This document shows, piece by piece, positions 1 through 7,757 of a stretch of 64,000 bases of DNA (position 1 is its first letter; each line of letters begins with the position of its first letter). Below the pieces are notes generated by a model. The model did not search any database and was not told the origin of the DNA. It saw only the letters and a list, made by a program, of their open reading frames with translations. This DNA comes from Rhodospirillaceae bacterium UBA1479 (GTDB taxonomy: Bacteria; Pseudomonadota; Alphaproteobacteria; Rhodospirillales; Casp-alpha2). The DNA lies in the NCBI GenBank assembly GCA_002325375.1, contig DCRZ01000006.1, positions 436,016 to 500,015 of the forward strand, given 5' to 3'. The position numbers and the translations under genes are program-made.

Positions 1-609
1 GATCCAGCGGTAGCTTTGCAGCAGGATGGCCGGCCCCAGGTAGCGGTCGCCGTTCCACCAGTAGCTCGGGCAGGACGTCTGACAGCAGAAGCACAGGATG
101 CATTCCCACAGACCGTCGAGCTTCTCGCGCTCTTCCGGGCTTTGCAGGCGTTCGCGGGTCGGCGCCGGGGTGTCGGCCTGCAGCCAGGGTTCGATGGATT
201 TCAGCTGCGCATAAGGCACGTTGAGGTCGGGCACCAGATCCTTGATCACCGGCATGTGCGGCAAGGGATAGATCTTCACGTCGCCCTTGATGTCCTCGAT
301 GGCCTTGGTGCAGGCCAGGGTGTTGGTGCCGTCGATGTTGAAGGCGCAGGACCCGCAGACCCCTTCGCGGCAGGACCGCCGAAAGGTCAGGGTCGAATCC
401 AGCTCGTTCTTGATCTTGATCAGGGCGTCGAGAACCATCGGCCCGCAACGGTCGAGATCGACCTCGTATGTATCGACCCGTGGCAGATCGTCCGTGTCCG
501 GATCCCAGCGGTAGACCTTGAATTTGCGGATATTGGTCGCGTCGGGGGCGGCCTTGACGGTCTTGCCCTCGGTAATGCGCGAGTTGGCGGGAAGGTTGAA
601 TTCGACCAT
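1..609 (-). CDS. sdhB: Succinate dehydrogenase iron-sulfur subunit SdhB (3' end cut by window edge)
   Basis: Carries electrons from the flavin of SdhA to ubiquinone in membrane complex II. The first 203 codons are present; the missing C-terminus should be roughly 55-60 residues given the usual 250-260. The 2Fe-2S ligands are visible as CREGVCGSC (about residues 80-88) plus a Cys near 100. The second cluster region follows as CILCFCCQTSCP (about 168-180). ATG at 609 lies 21 bases after the sdhA stop, with a GAAGGAA ribosome site between them. It is the last gene of a sdhC-sdhD-sdhA-sdhB order on the minus strand, which is usual in alphaproteobacteria. Identity is certain; only completeness is limited. 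Confidence 0.97.
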   Translation of the reverse strand, partial: MVEFNLPANSRITEGKTVKAAPDATNIRKFKVYRWDPDTDDLPRVDTYEVDLDRCGPMVLDALIKIKNELDSTLTFRRSCREGVCGSCAFNIDGTNTLACTKAIEDIKGDVKIYPLPHMPVIKDLVPDLNVPYAQLKSIEPWLQADTPAPTRERLQSPEEREKLDGLWECILCFCCQTSCPSYWWNGDRYLGPAILLQSYRWI

Positions 610-630
610 GTGCTGCGTTCCTTCCTTCTT

Positions 631-2421
631 TTAATACACCCGAGCCTTGGGCTCGATGTACTGGACCTCGTCCGTCAGGGTCCAGGTATGGACCGGCCGG
701 TAGTCGAGCCGCACGGACCCGTCTTCGTTGACCCAGGCGAGCGTGTGCTTCATCCAGTTGGCGTCGTCGCGGTCGGGATAATCCTCGTGCGCCTGGGCGC
801 CTCGGCTTTCGTGGCGGGCTTCCGCCGAATGGATCGTCGCCTTGGCGCAGATCAGAAGGTTTTCCAGCTCCAGGGCTTCGACCAGGTCCGAGTTCCAGAT
901 CATGGAGCGGTCCTCGATGCGCATGTCGTCCTTGGATTTCCACACCTGATCCATCTTCTCGCAGCCTTCCTTCAGGGTCTTCGACGTGCGGTAGACGGCT
1001 GCGTCGTTCTGCATGGTGCGCTGCATGGCGTCGCGAATTTCGGCGACCTTGGTGCTGCCCGAGGAGTGGCGGATGCGGTCGAGGCGGTCCAGCGCCTTGT
1101 CCGTGCAGCCCGAGCGGTAGGGGCGCAGCGGCGCGCCCGGTTTGATGGTTTCGGCGGCGCGCAGGCCGGCGGCGCGGCCGAACACGATCAGGTCGAGCAG
1201 CGAGTTGGTGCCCAGCCGGTTGGCCCCGTGCACGGAGGCGCAGGCGCATTCGCCGACGGCCATGATGCCGGGCGAGACCGCGTCCGGATCGTCGTCTGTG
1301 GGGTTCAGGGCCTCGGTCATGTAGTTGGTCGGAATGCCGCCCATGTTGTAGTGCACGGTCGGCAGCACGGGGATCGGCTCTTTCGTGGCGTCGACGCCGG
1401 AGAAGATCTTGGCCGTTTCCGTGATCCCGGGCAGGCGCTGCAACAGGGTGTCCGAGCCCAGATGTTCCAGGTGCAGCATGATGTGGTCGCTGTTGTCGCC
1501 GATGCCGCGGCCTTCGCGGATTTCCATGGTCATGGCGCGCGACACGACGTCGCGGGACGCCAGGTCCTTGGCCGTCGGCGCGTAACGTTCCATGAAACGT
1601 TCGCCCTCGGAATTCGTCAGGTATCCGCCTTCGCCGCGGGCCCCCTCGGTAATCAGGCAGCCGGCGCCATAGATGCCGGTGGGGTGGAACTGCACGAATT
1701 CGTGGTCTTCCAGCGGCAGGCCGGCGCGCGCGAACATGGCGTTGCCGTCGCCCGTGCAGGTATGGGCCGAGGTGCAGGAGAAATAGGCCCGTCCGTAACC
1801 GCCCGTCGCCATCACGGTCTGATGGGCGCGGAAGGTGTGGATGGTGCCGTCGTCCAGGTTCCAGGCGACGACGCCTTCGCACACGCCGTCGTCGCTCATG
1901 ATCAGGTCGAGGGCGAAATATTCGACGAAGAATTCCGCGTTATGGGCCAACGACTGCTGATACAGGGTGTGCAGCATGGCATGGCCGGTGCGGTCGGCGG
2001 CGGCGCAGGCGCGGCGCACCGGGGCTTCGCCGAAGTTGCGCATGTGGCCGCCGAACGGGCGCTGGTAGATGCGCCCGTCGTCGGTGCGGGAAAACGGCAT
2101 GCCGAAGTGCTCCATTTCGATCACCGCCGGCACGGCCTCGCGGCACATGTATTCGATGGCGTCCTGGTCGCCCAGCCAATCGGCGCCCTTGACGGTGTCG
2201 TACATGTGCCATTCCCAATGGTCTTCATCCAGGTTGCCGAGCGCGGCCGACACCCCGCCCTGGGCCGCCACGGTGTGGGACCGGGTCGGGAATACCTTGG
2301 TGATGCAGGCGGTCTTAAGTCCCGCCGCCGCCATGCCCAGCGTCGCCCGCAGCCCGGCGCCGCCGGCGCCCAGCACGACGACGTCGTATTTGTGATCGGT
2401 TAGTTCGTAGGCTTTCGGCAT
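631..2421 (-). CDS. sdhA: Succinate dehydrogenase flavoprotein subunit SdhA
   Basis: Oxidises succinate to fumarate with covalently bound FAD at the inner face of the cytoplasmic membrane. The 596-residue length is normal. Seen: the FAD-binding GAGGAG near residue 20; the flavin-linking His in RSHTVAAQGG (about 49); the substrate-site region HPTGIYGAGCLITEGARGEGG near 250; and a C-terminus ending in the alphaproteobacterial KARVY. It sits 6 bases after sdhD and 21 bases before sdhB, so it is in one transcription unit. A fumarate reductase flavoprotein is the only alternative, and the two-anchor sdhC/sdhD context argues against it. Confidence 0.98.
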   Translation of the reverse strand: MPKAYELTDHKYDVVVLGAGGAGLRATLGMAAAGLKTACITKVFPTRSHTVAAQGGVSAALGNLDEDHWEWHMYDTVKGADWLGDQDAIEYMCREAVPAVIEMEHFGMPFSRTDDGRIYQRPFGGHMRNFGEAPVRRACAAADRTGHAMLHTLYQQSLAHNAEFFVEYFALDLIMSDDGVCEGVVAWNLDDGTIHTFRAHQTVMATGGYGRAYFSCTSAHTCTGDGNAMFARAGLPLEDHEFVQFHPTGIYGAGCLITEGARGEGGYLTNSEGERFMERYAPTAKDLASRDVVSRAMTMEIREGRGIGDNSDHIMLHLEHLGSDTLLQRLPGITETAKIFSGVDATKEPIPVLPTVHYNMGGIPTNYMTEALNPTDDDPDAVSPGIMAVGECACASVHGANRLGTNSLLDLIVFGRAAGLRAAETIKPGAPLRPYRSGCTDKALDRLDRIRHSSGSTKVAEIRDAMQRTMQNDAAVYRTSKTLKEGCEKMDQVWKSKDDMRIEDRSMIWNSDLVEALELENLLICAKATIHSAEARHESRGAQAHEDYPDRDDANWMKHTLAWVNEDGSVRLDYRPVHTWTLTDEVQYIEPKARVY

Positions 2422-2427
2422 TTCGGA

Positions 2428-2808
2428 TCAGCTCCCGAAGGTCAGCTTGAGGACGGCGAAGATGTTGATGGCGCCAAGGAACACGGCGCCCAGTTTGACA
2501 AGGACCAGCGACACGGTCTTGGTGCCTTCGGCATGGACGTAATCCTCGATCACGACCTGCAGGCCAAGCTGCGCGTGATGCATGCCGGCGACGATCAGCA
2601 GGATCAGCAGAACCGCGTTCTGTCCCATGCCGATCCAGGCTTTCATGGCCGCAAGGTCGGCGCCGAGAAGCCCGGACATGGCCCAGATGAACCACAGGGT
2701 CAGCGGCACCAGGGCGACACCGGTCAGGCGCTGGGCCCACCAATGGGCGACGCCTTCGTGGGCAGCACCCAGACCGCGCACGCGGCTTAAGGGGGATCGC
2801 ATTTCCAT
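2428..2808 (-). CDS. sdhD: Succinate dehydrogenase membrane anchor SdhD
   Basis: Small hydrophobic anchor of complex II that, with SdhC, binds heme b and ubiquinone. The 126 residues give three hydrophobic segments. The motif GMHHAQLGLQVVIEDYVH (about 72-90) is the typical SdhD stretch holding the heme-ligand His and quinone-site residues. The start at 2808 is preceded by GGAGG with 8 bases spacing; an internal ATG at 2802 is possible. It begins 4 bases after the sdhC stop and is followed by sdhA after 6 bases, so the genes are probably translationally coupled. Confidence 0.95.
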   Translation of the reverse strand: MEMRSPLSRVRGLGAAHEGVAHWWAQRLTGVALVPLTLWFIWAMSGLLGADLAAMKAWIGMGQNAVLLILLIVAGMHHAQLGLQVVIEDYVHAEGTKTVSLVLVKLGAVFLGAINIFAVLKLTFGS

Positions 2809-2812
2809 GGGC

Positions 2813-3205
2813 TTAGCCTCCGATCACGAAGTAGGCGCAACCGAGCGTCGCCGCCGTCATGACGACGGCGAACAGCACGACCAGCATGCCCGTACGCCGG
2901 ACCGACGGCAGGTCGAAGCCAGACCCGGCGTCCCACATCAGGTGCCGGATGCCGTTGCCCAGATGATAGTAAAGTGAGAACAGAAGTCCCCAGAGAACGA
3001 CCTGGCCGACCCAGGACCCGATCACCGCCTGGGCGGTGGCGAAGGCGTCGGCGCCATAGGTCGCGGCCGTCAGCCAATAGGTCAGGATCAGGATGCCCCC
3101 CGCAAGGGCGATGCCGGTCATGCGATGCGTGATCGACAGTACGGAAGTGATTTGCGGCCGATAGACCTGCAGATGGGGCGACAGGGGCCGTTCACGACGC
3201 GCCAT
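2813..3205 (-). CDS. sdhC: Succinate dehydrogenase cytochrome b556 subunit SdhC
   Basis: First gene of the sdh operon and heme-binding membrane anchor of complex II. It is 130 residues with three membrane segments. The family N-terminal pattern RPLSPHLQVYRPQITSVLSI is followed by THRMTG, and SLYYHLGNGIRHLMWD (about 80-95) carries the heme axial His. The ATG at 3205 is preceded by GAGAACC-type weak ribosome site sequence. The promoter must lie in the 147 bases between this start and the hydrolase gene end at 3353. Confidence 0.96.
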   Translation of the reverse strand: MARRERPLSPHLQVYRPQITSVLSITHRMTGIALAGGILILTYWLTAATYGADAFATAQAVIGSWVGQVVLWGLLFSLYYHLGNGIRHLMWDAGSGFDLPSVRRTGMLVVLFAVVMTAATLGCAYFVIGG

Positions 3206-3251
3206 GGGAGAACCTCGTCTAGTGATGAATCCGCGGCAAACCTAACGCCTA

Positions 3252-3268
3252 TTTCGCAATTGCGCAAA
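3252..3268. promoter_or_regulatory. Palindrome upstream of sdhC, candidate operator
   Basis: The perfect 10-base palindrome CGCAATTGCG (3255-3264), flanked by TTT on the left and by C then AAA on the right, lies 50 bases upstream of the sdhC start. It is the only notable dyad in the sdh upstream region, so it may bind a dimeric regulator of the operon. No regulator is implied by the sequence, and a chance palindrome is possible. Confidence 0.25.
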
Positions 3269-3352
3269 CGTCTGATGGCGATTGGATATGCCGCGATTTC
3301 AGATACTTATGGTATATGGTCTTTTGTATGCCAGATGGCCGCTAGAACCATG

Positions 3353-4168
3353 TCAGGGGGAGGTCACGGCCGCGCGGATGGCATCGAAGATTTGGGGCTG
3401 CCGCTTGATCCGGCGCAGGCCGTGGTTAGCGCCGGGGATCGGGGTGAAGGTCGCGTTCAGCCCCAGGCCTACAGCCTTCTTCACATAGTCGGTGGCAAGC
3501 CACATTTTGGTATTGCCGTCATTCTCGCCGGTTAAGGTGAAGATGCGTGCGGTCTTGGGCGCTTTTTCTAAATAGTTGTGCGGAGATTCGGCGCCGTAGA
3601 CCGCGGGCCAGTCGTTGGATTCACGCCAGTCCGCATAGTTGCAGGGGCAGGACAGCAAGATCACTGCGTCGACCAAGGGCGCGGACCTGCCCAGCATGAC
3701 GCCGGAAATGATCGCGCCGCCGGAATGGCCGAACATGACCACGCGCTCAGCCTTGTGATGGGCCTTCAGGGCGGCAACGGCCTGGGCGATGCTGTCGATT
3801 TCGGCAGGCTTGAAACGGTCTTCCCGGTCCTGATTGCGTGTCGGAATGCCGGATGATTCCCGACCGTCGATCATATAGCCGGGACGCGCCATGGCGACGC
3901 CGACCGCACCGGCCTCGGCCGCCGTCTTGGCAAAATCCAGGCTGTCGTCGGCGGGGCCACCCGAACTGAGATCGCCGTGCAGGACGACCATGAGAACGTG
4001 GCCTGTGCCGCCCGTCGGAAGGTAGGTTTTGATCGCGAGGCAATGATTGGCGCCGCTGACCCAATTCGTATCGTCGGGGGATGGACAGGTTTCGGCCCGC
4101 GTGGACAGCGGAGCGAGAACGGCGAGGGCAAAGCAAAATGCGGGGAGACACTTGAAGAAACCGGACAT
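3353..4168 (-). CDS. Exported alpha/beta hydrolase
   Basis: Predicted periplasmic serine hydrolase of unknown substrate, 271 residues from ATG 4168. A signal peptide (FFKCLPAFCFALAVLAPLSTRA) is followed by the alpha/beta fold: oxyanion region VVLHGDL, nucleophile elbow GHSGG (Ser about 149), acid in GENDG (about 217) and His in GANHG (about 249). A TTG two codons upstream would extend the frame, but AGAGGAAG lies about 7 bases before the ATG and decides the start. It resembles dienelactone-hydrolase-like or acyl-peptide-like lipid/ester hydrolases. It is transcribed toward sdhC but is separated from it by 147 bases, so probably not part of the sdh operon. Confidence 0.85.
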   Translation of the reverse strand: MSGFFKCLPAFCFALAVLAPLSTRAETCPSPDDTNWVSGANHCLAIKTYLPTGGTGHVLMVVLHGDLSSGGPADDSLDFAKTAAEAGAVGVAMARPGYMIDGRESSGIPTRNQDREDRFKPAEIDSIAQAVAALKAHHKAERVVMFGHSGGAIISGVMLGRSAPLVDAVILLSCPCNYADWRESNDWPAVYGAESPHNYLEKAPKTARIFTLTGENDGNTKMWLATDYVKKAVGLGLNATFTPIPGANHGLRRIKRQPQIFDAIRAAVTSP

Positions 4169-4744
4169 TTCCAAACTTCCTCTCGAGAAGCAAAAACACT
4201 AGGTAACGACTGTCTGAAAGCAGGATCTGCGAGAATGATGCCGACGAGGCTGCCGACGGCATCACCGAAAATTTTCATTATCTAATTTTCCCAGACCGCG
4301 CCAGAGGGATTCCGTGGGTCCCCGGGCGGAAACCCGGGAGTCTTCCCCTTTCAATGGCTTAGCCGGAGTGTCCCCGGCTGCCTGGGGAAAAGCTGTGGAC
4401 GGAATGTGGGAAGCCATGGGAGTTATGCACAACTTTCGCCGCTAATCCCCAGGTTTCCGCGTTGCCGCCCGGCATATGCCAAGACCATGATGTTGCGCGC
4501 TTTGAAAGGCGTCGCCATGGTCCCGGCCGTCCGGCCGGGCCACCCGAAAGAAAGACGAAGCTTCGCTTCGCCGATCCGGAGGGAGGGAGAGCCGGTATCA
4601 GCCGCAGTCCGGCATCCCGCCGTAGGGCCCAGGCTCGGGGCACGTTTTCGAACGCGCGCCGGTCGCAAGCCCAAAGACCCATCGTCCCGGGGTTCGATCT
4701 CTGCCCAGGGTGCGGCCGCGGGAGGAAGGGTTTCACAGGCGGAT
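4169..4744. other. Long intergenic region without a supported gene
   Basis: No convincing gene is seen between the hydrolase start and the structured element. The open frames here have no family motifs, and their Arg/Pro/Gly-heavy translation is that of chance frames in GC-rich DNA. It contains a TTATGCACA (4423-4431) matching the DnaA-box pattern TTATNCACA, and several short dyads such as CGAAGCTTCG. Parts may be promoter or leader DNA for the hydrolase (minus) and the MFS gene (plus). Confidence 0.5.
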
Positions 4745-4870
4745 AGGCGTTTTTCATAAGCGTGGAGCCTGGCCGGCTCCAAGAGAGGTGTCAGGTGTGT
4801 CGCTTGTCGGCACGAGATGCAGGTGTCCCAGGACCTGTATCCCTGACGCCTCTTCTTATGGGAAAAGCCT
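4745..4870 (+). ncRNA. Highly structured element upstream of MFS gene (unassigned RNA or leader)
   Basis: Five compatible helices can be drawn. The outer stem is AGGC..CATAAG (4745-4760) with CTTATG..GCCT (4855-4870). A hairpin GGAGCC/GGCTCC sits at 4764-4780. A 12-pair stem 4784-4795 with 4842-4853 encloses two further hairpins, GTGTCG/CGGCAC (4797-4813) and CAGGT/ACCTG (4820-4837). Two pairs are G-T in the plus sense and would become A-C mismatches on the other strand, which favours plus-strand RNA. It ends 96 bases before the MFS start, so a riboswitch-like leader or an independent small RNA are both possible. I could not match it to a known class. An imperfect inverted-repeat mobile remnant is the alternative. 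Confidence 0.5.
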
Positions 4871-4966
4871 TTCCCCCTTGTTTTGCCTCTACGCGAAAAT
4901 TGGTCTAAACAAATGCAGTGGGCGTCCGCCCGCGTTTCCGCCGTTGCCCACCCAAGGAGCATTCCC

Positions 4967-6187
4967 GTGGCGTCTGGTGATACGTTCCGCCGCGTTGTCT
5001 GGCCGCTCGCCGTGGCGGAAACCCTGCTGTGGGCCGGTTTCTACTATCTGTTTCCGGCCTTGCTGGGCATTTGGGAACAGGAATTCCCTTGGACCAAGTT
5101 GGAAATCGCGGGTGCTTTGACCACGGCTCTTCTGGTCTCCGCTTTCCTTGCCCCCGTCGCCGGGCGCCTGATCGATCATGGACACGGCCGGCGCCTGTTC
5201 ATCGGCTCCGCCTTCACGGGTGCGGTGATGCTGGTGGCGCTGTCGCGGGTGACCGAATTATGGGAATTCTACGCCGTCTGGGCCGGGATCGGCGTGATCA
5301 TGGCCGGTTGCCTGTATGAACCCTGTTTCGCGATCCTGACCCGGATCATGGGCGACCGTTCACGCCAGGCGATCACCATCGTCACCCTGGTCGCCGGGTT
5401 CGCCGGCACGGTGGCGTTCCCGACGGTCCATACCCTGGATGCGATCATGGGCTGGCGCAATGTGGTGCTGGTGTTTGCCGGTCTGGCGGCCTTTGTCTGC
5501 GTGCCGCTGCTGTTCTTCGGTCTGGCCCACCATGGCAAAGAAGCCCCGGCCCCGGCCGAAGGTGCGGCGGCGAATACGGGAAAGCCGCTGAACCTGACGC
5601 GGAATATCGTGTTCTGGCTGCTCGCCGTGGCCTACGCCATGATGGCGTTCAATCATTTCGCCATCATTTCCCACATGCTGCCGTTGCTGGCGGAACGCGG
5701 GGTCGGGCCGGAAACGGCGGTTCTGGCCGCATCGATGATCGGGCCCATGCAGGTCGCGGGCCGGCTTTGCGTGCTTGCCGTACAGCGCCACGTGACCTCG
5801 GCGCCGCCCATCGCGGCGGTCAGTCTGCTGGCCATGGCGATCGCCTCGGCGGCCTTGCTGGGGGCCAATTCGGTGCCCGGTCTGCTGGTCGTTTTCGTGT
5901 TGTTCCAGGGGGCCGGCAACGGGGTCATGAGCATCACCCGCCCGGTCATCGTGGCCGAACTTCTGGGCCGCAGGCGTTATGGCGTCATCGCCGGAATTCT
6001 GGCCGTGCCCTATATCGGCTTTTCCGCCCTCGCCCCGGGTCTTGCCGGGCTGGTCTGGCTGGTCACCGGATATGACGGCGTTTTGGCCATGACCCTGTTC
6101 GCGGGGATCCTGGGCGCCGTCGCGCTAATGGCTGCCGCCCGCTGCCGTCGGGCGCAGGCCCCGGAACAGGAAACGGGCCCCGATTGA
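4967..6187 (+). CDS. Major facilitator superfamily transporter
   Basis: Twelve-segment inner-membrane secondary transporter of unknown substrate, 406 residues. The likely start is GTG 4967, with AAGGAG (4954-4959) 7 bases upstream. The frame is open back to 4883, but the extra N-terminal residues are hydrophilic and lack a ribosome site. The first helix starts at VWPLAVAETLLWAGFYYLFP. The 2-3 loop reads GRLIDHGHGRRLF, the MFS GRxxDrxGrR signature. A central cytoplasmic loop, rich in Ala/Pro, falls near residue 195. The gene is single, preceded by the structured element 4745-4870 and ended by a hairpin that overlaps its stop codon. Confidence 0.88.
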   Translation: MASGDTFRRVVWPLAVAETLLWAGFYYLFPALLGIWEQEFPWTKLEIAGALTTALLVSAFLAPVAGRLIDHGHGRRLFIGSAFTGAVMLVALSRVTELWEFYAVWAGIGVIMAGCLYEPCFAILTRIMGDRSRQAITIVTLVAGFAGTVAFPTVHTLDAIMGWRNVVLVFAGLAAFVCVPLLFFGLAHHGKEAPAPAEGAAANTGKPLNLTRNIVFWLLAVAYAMMAFNHFAIISHMLPLLAERGVGPETAVLAASMIGPMQVAGRLCVLAVQRHVTSAPPIAAVSLLAMAIASAALLGANSVPGLLVVFVLFQGAGNGVMSITRPVIVAELLGRRRYGVIAGILAVPYIGFSALAPGLAGLVWLVTGYDGVLAMTLFAGILGAVALMAAARCRRAQAPEQETGPD

Positions 6188-6198
6188 CGGGGCCCGTT
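6172..6198. terminator. Bidirectional hairpin terminator between MFS and porin genes
   Basis: A perfect 11-pair stem AACGGGCCCCG (6172-6182) and CGGGGCCCGTT (6188-6198) encloses a 5-base loop that contains the MFS stop codon TGA. It lies between two convergent genes and could serve both. No long T run follows on either strand, so termination strength is uncertain. Confidence 0.75.
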
Positions 6199-6226
6199 GG
6201 ATATTCCTGGATCGGAAGTCCTGGAA

Positions 6227-7333
6227 TTAGAAGGCCACGTAAGCCCCGGTCATGATCGAATGAATGGCGTCGAAGTCTGTGCCGCTGCGATCGAGCGTGT
6301 GATAGCGGTAGGCGACATAGACGCTGGAGCCGGTCCCTTCGATCTCCTGCACCGCCTGGGCGCCGAAGGTATCGAGGGTATCGCCGTTCTGCGCCGAATC
6401 CTCGAACCGCCCCAGGTCGACGGCGAAGGCGGTCGTGCCGAAGGTATTGAGCTTCGTCTGATAACCGACCTTGCCGTAATAGAACTTCGGATCGTCGCGG
6501 CCCTGGGTGGCGGCGGATTTGGTGCCGGCCGCCAGCGTCAGGCTGAAGCCGCTCGGCGCAAGCGCCGAGACCGAGCCCGAAATCCCGTCCGTGAAGGCGT
6601 CCGTATTACCTGATCCGTTGTACCAGCCGGCCGCGGCTTCGACGGTGATGCCCGAGATGTTGCCGGAATAGTACAGGGCGGCGTCGATGATGCCATTGTC
6701 CAACAGGCTCGTGGACAGATGGAAGCCGTTGATCTCGGGCGAATCGTAGCGGATGCGATCGGCCACATCGAGGCCGTCGAGATTGTCCGCCGAGCCGCCG
6801 ATCGTCGCCGACGAGCGGGCCCCCGTGGCCGAGGTGACGAAGGCGAAGCCGCCGGCCACGTCGCCGACCGACGAATAGCCCGCGACGCCGGTCCCGGACA
6901 GGTCCGTTTCGGAAATGCCGTTGGTCGCCGCATCGCCCTGGCCGAGCCGCAGGGTGCCGAGCCGTTTGTGGGTGAAATAGACTTCGGCGGCTTCTTCCTC
7001 GAAGCTTTCTGCACCTGCGGATTCCGTGGAGGCGCTCATCTCGTTCGATGGGTTGGAGCGCATCAGCACCACGAACTGCGTGCCCACGGACCAGTCTGCG
7101 TTGATCGTGCCTTCCGCGTTCAGGAAGATTCGCGTCGAATCGTTTTCATTGTCGACATGGCGATACATGCCTTCCTCGCCGTCGTTGACGTACAGGAACG
7201 CGCGGTTCAACTGTCCACCGATGGTCAGTTCCACGGGGCTGTTGTTCTTGATCGACCCCGCATGGGCAGCGGTGCTGAAGGCTGTCGCGAACAGCAGGGC
7301 GGGGAGCAGTCGGTGTATTTTCGTTGGTGTCAT
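6227..7333 (-). CDS. Outer-membrane porin
   Basis: Predicted 16-strand general or selective diffusion porin, 368 residues. A signal peptide with cleavage after TAAHA (about 25) is followed by alternating beta-strand pattern with many Gly/Asp turns and a C-terminal strand ending in aromatic Phe (GAYVAF), the BAM recognition feature. Internal text such as YGKVGYQTKLN and FAVDLGRFEDSAQNGDT fits the alphaproteobacterial Gram-negative porin family. It is the only gene downstream of a cobalamin riboswitch on this strand (7450-7630). This is unusual, because that riboswitch normally precedes TonB-dependent receptors or B12 biosynthesis genes. Substrate is not deducible from sequence. Confidence 0.88.
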   Translation of the reverse strand: MTPTKIHRLLPALLFATAFSTAAHAGSIKNNSPVELTIGGQLNRAFLYVNDGEEGMYRHVDNENDSTRIFLNAEGTINADWSVGTQFVVLMRSNPSNEMSASTESAGAESFEEEAAEVYFTHKRLGTLRLGQGDAATNGISETDLSGTGVAGYSSVGDVAGGFAFVTSATGARSSATIGGSADNLDGLDVADRIRYDSPEINGFHLSTSLLDNGIIDAALYYSGNISGITVEAAAGWYNGSGNTDAFTDGISGSVSALAPSGFSLTLAAGTKSAATQGRDDPKFYYGKVGYQTKLNTFGTTAFAVDLGRFEDSAQNGDTLDTFGAQAVQEIEGTGSSVYVAYRYHTLDRSGTDFDAIHSIMTGAYVAF

Positions 7334-7449
7334 TTCGTCCTCTCGACAATTTGCGTCATGTCCATCGTGTTCTTGGCGATGGGGGTTGATACGAAATCGT
7401 CACTGCGGAGACCGCTCCTCCGGCAATCCTCGACCGGTGGAAGGACGAT

Positions 7450-7630
7450 CATCGACGGCAGGTTTCCTGACTTGCGGGGGGCTGACCGACCGCCTTCCCG
7501 GGGGCGTTCCCAGTGGCCATCATGGCGGGTCAGAATCCGCTTACAGTTGCGAGGACAGTTCCGGATTTGGCGGGGTGATTGTTCCGCCGCACCGGATTCC
7601 CTTTTACCCCCGGATATCCGGGGCACCGTC
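7450..7630 (-). promoter_or_regulatory. Cobalamin (AdoCbl) riboswitch
   Basis: Read on the minus strand, the conserved blocks occur in the right order: GGTGCC near 7627; the block AGGGAATCCGGTGCGG (7600-7585); the core CCGGAACTGTCC..CGCAACTGTAAGCGG (7564-7538); GCCACTGG (7517-7510); and a perfect B12 box AGTCAGGAAACCTGCC (7472-7457). This is the diagnostic set for the cobalamin riboswitch. The 3' edge lies about 117 bases before the porin start. It should lower porin expression when cobalamin is plentiful. I could not tell whether it acts on transcription or translation. Confidence 0.96.
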
Positions 7631-7757
7631 GAAAGAAGTCGTATCAGTGTATCCATATGCAGGCAATGGGCTTTCGTATAAATGTTATAACATAACAAAT
7701 TTAGAAGGCCACAATTAAACGTCTGTCGGCGGGTTTAGATGTGCGTGTCGGGTGGTC
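7631..7757. promoter_or_regulatory. AT-rich promoter region of riboswitch-porin transcript with 12-base palindrome
   Basis: This AT-rich tract precedes the riboswitch on the minus strand. It contains the perfect palindrome ATGTTATAACAT (7682-7693) and several weak -35/-10 pairs, for example TTGCCT with TACGAC at 17 bases spacing on the minus strand. The palindrome could be an additional operator above the riboswitch. None of the hexamers is good enough to fix a start site. Confidence 0.3.

Noticed and set aside
16..2403. 795-codon open frame on the plus strand opposite sdhA and sdhB
   Set aside because: It is antisense to certain sdh genes and its translation is a Val/Gly/Ala/Asp-rich shadow, as expected in GC-rich coding DNA.
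4423..4431. DnaA-box-like TTATGCACA as a sign of a replication origin
   Set aside because: A single match to TTATNCACA, without a cluster of boxes, AT-rich unwinding region or neighbouring dnaA, hemE or parA genes, does not support an origin.
4423..4962. 179-codon minus-strand open frame in the gene-free region
   Set aside because: No family motif or ribosome site, and its Arg/Pro/Gly-rich composition is typical of chance frames. It also crosses the structured element and the MFS start.
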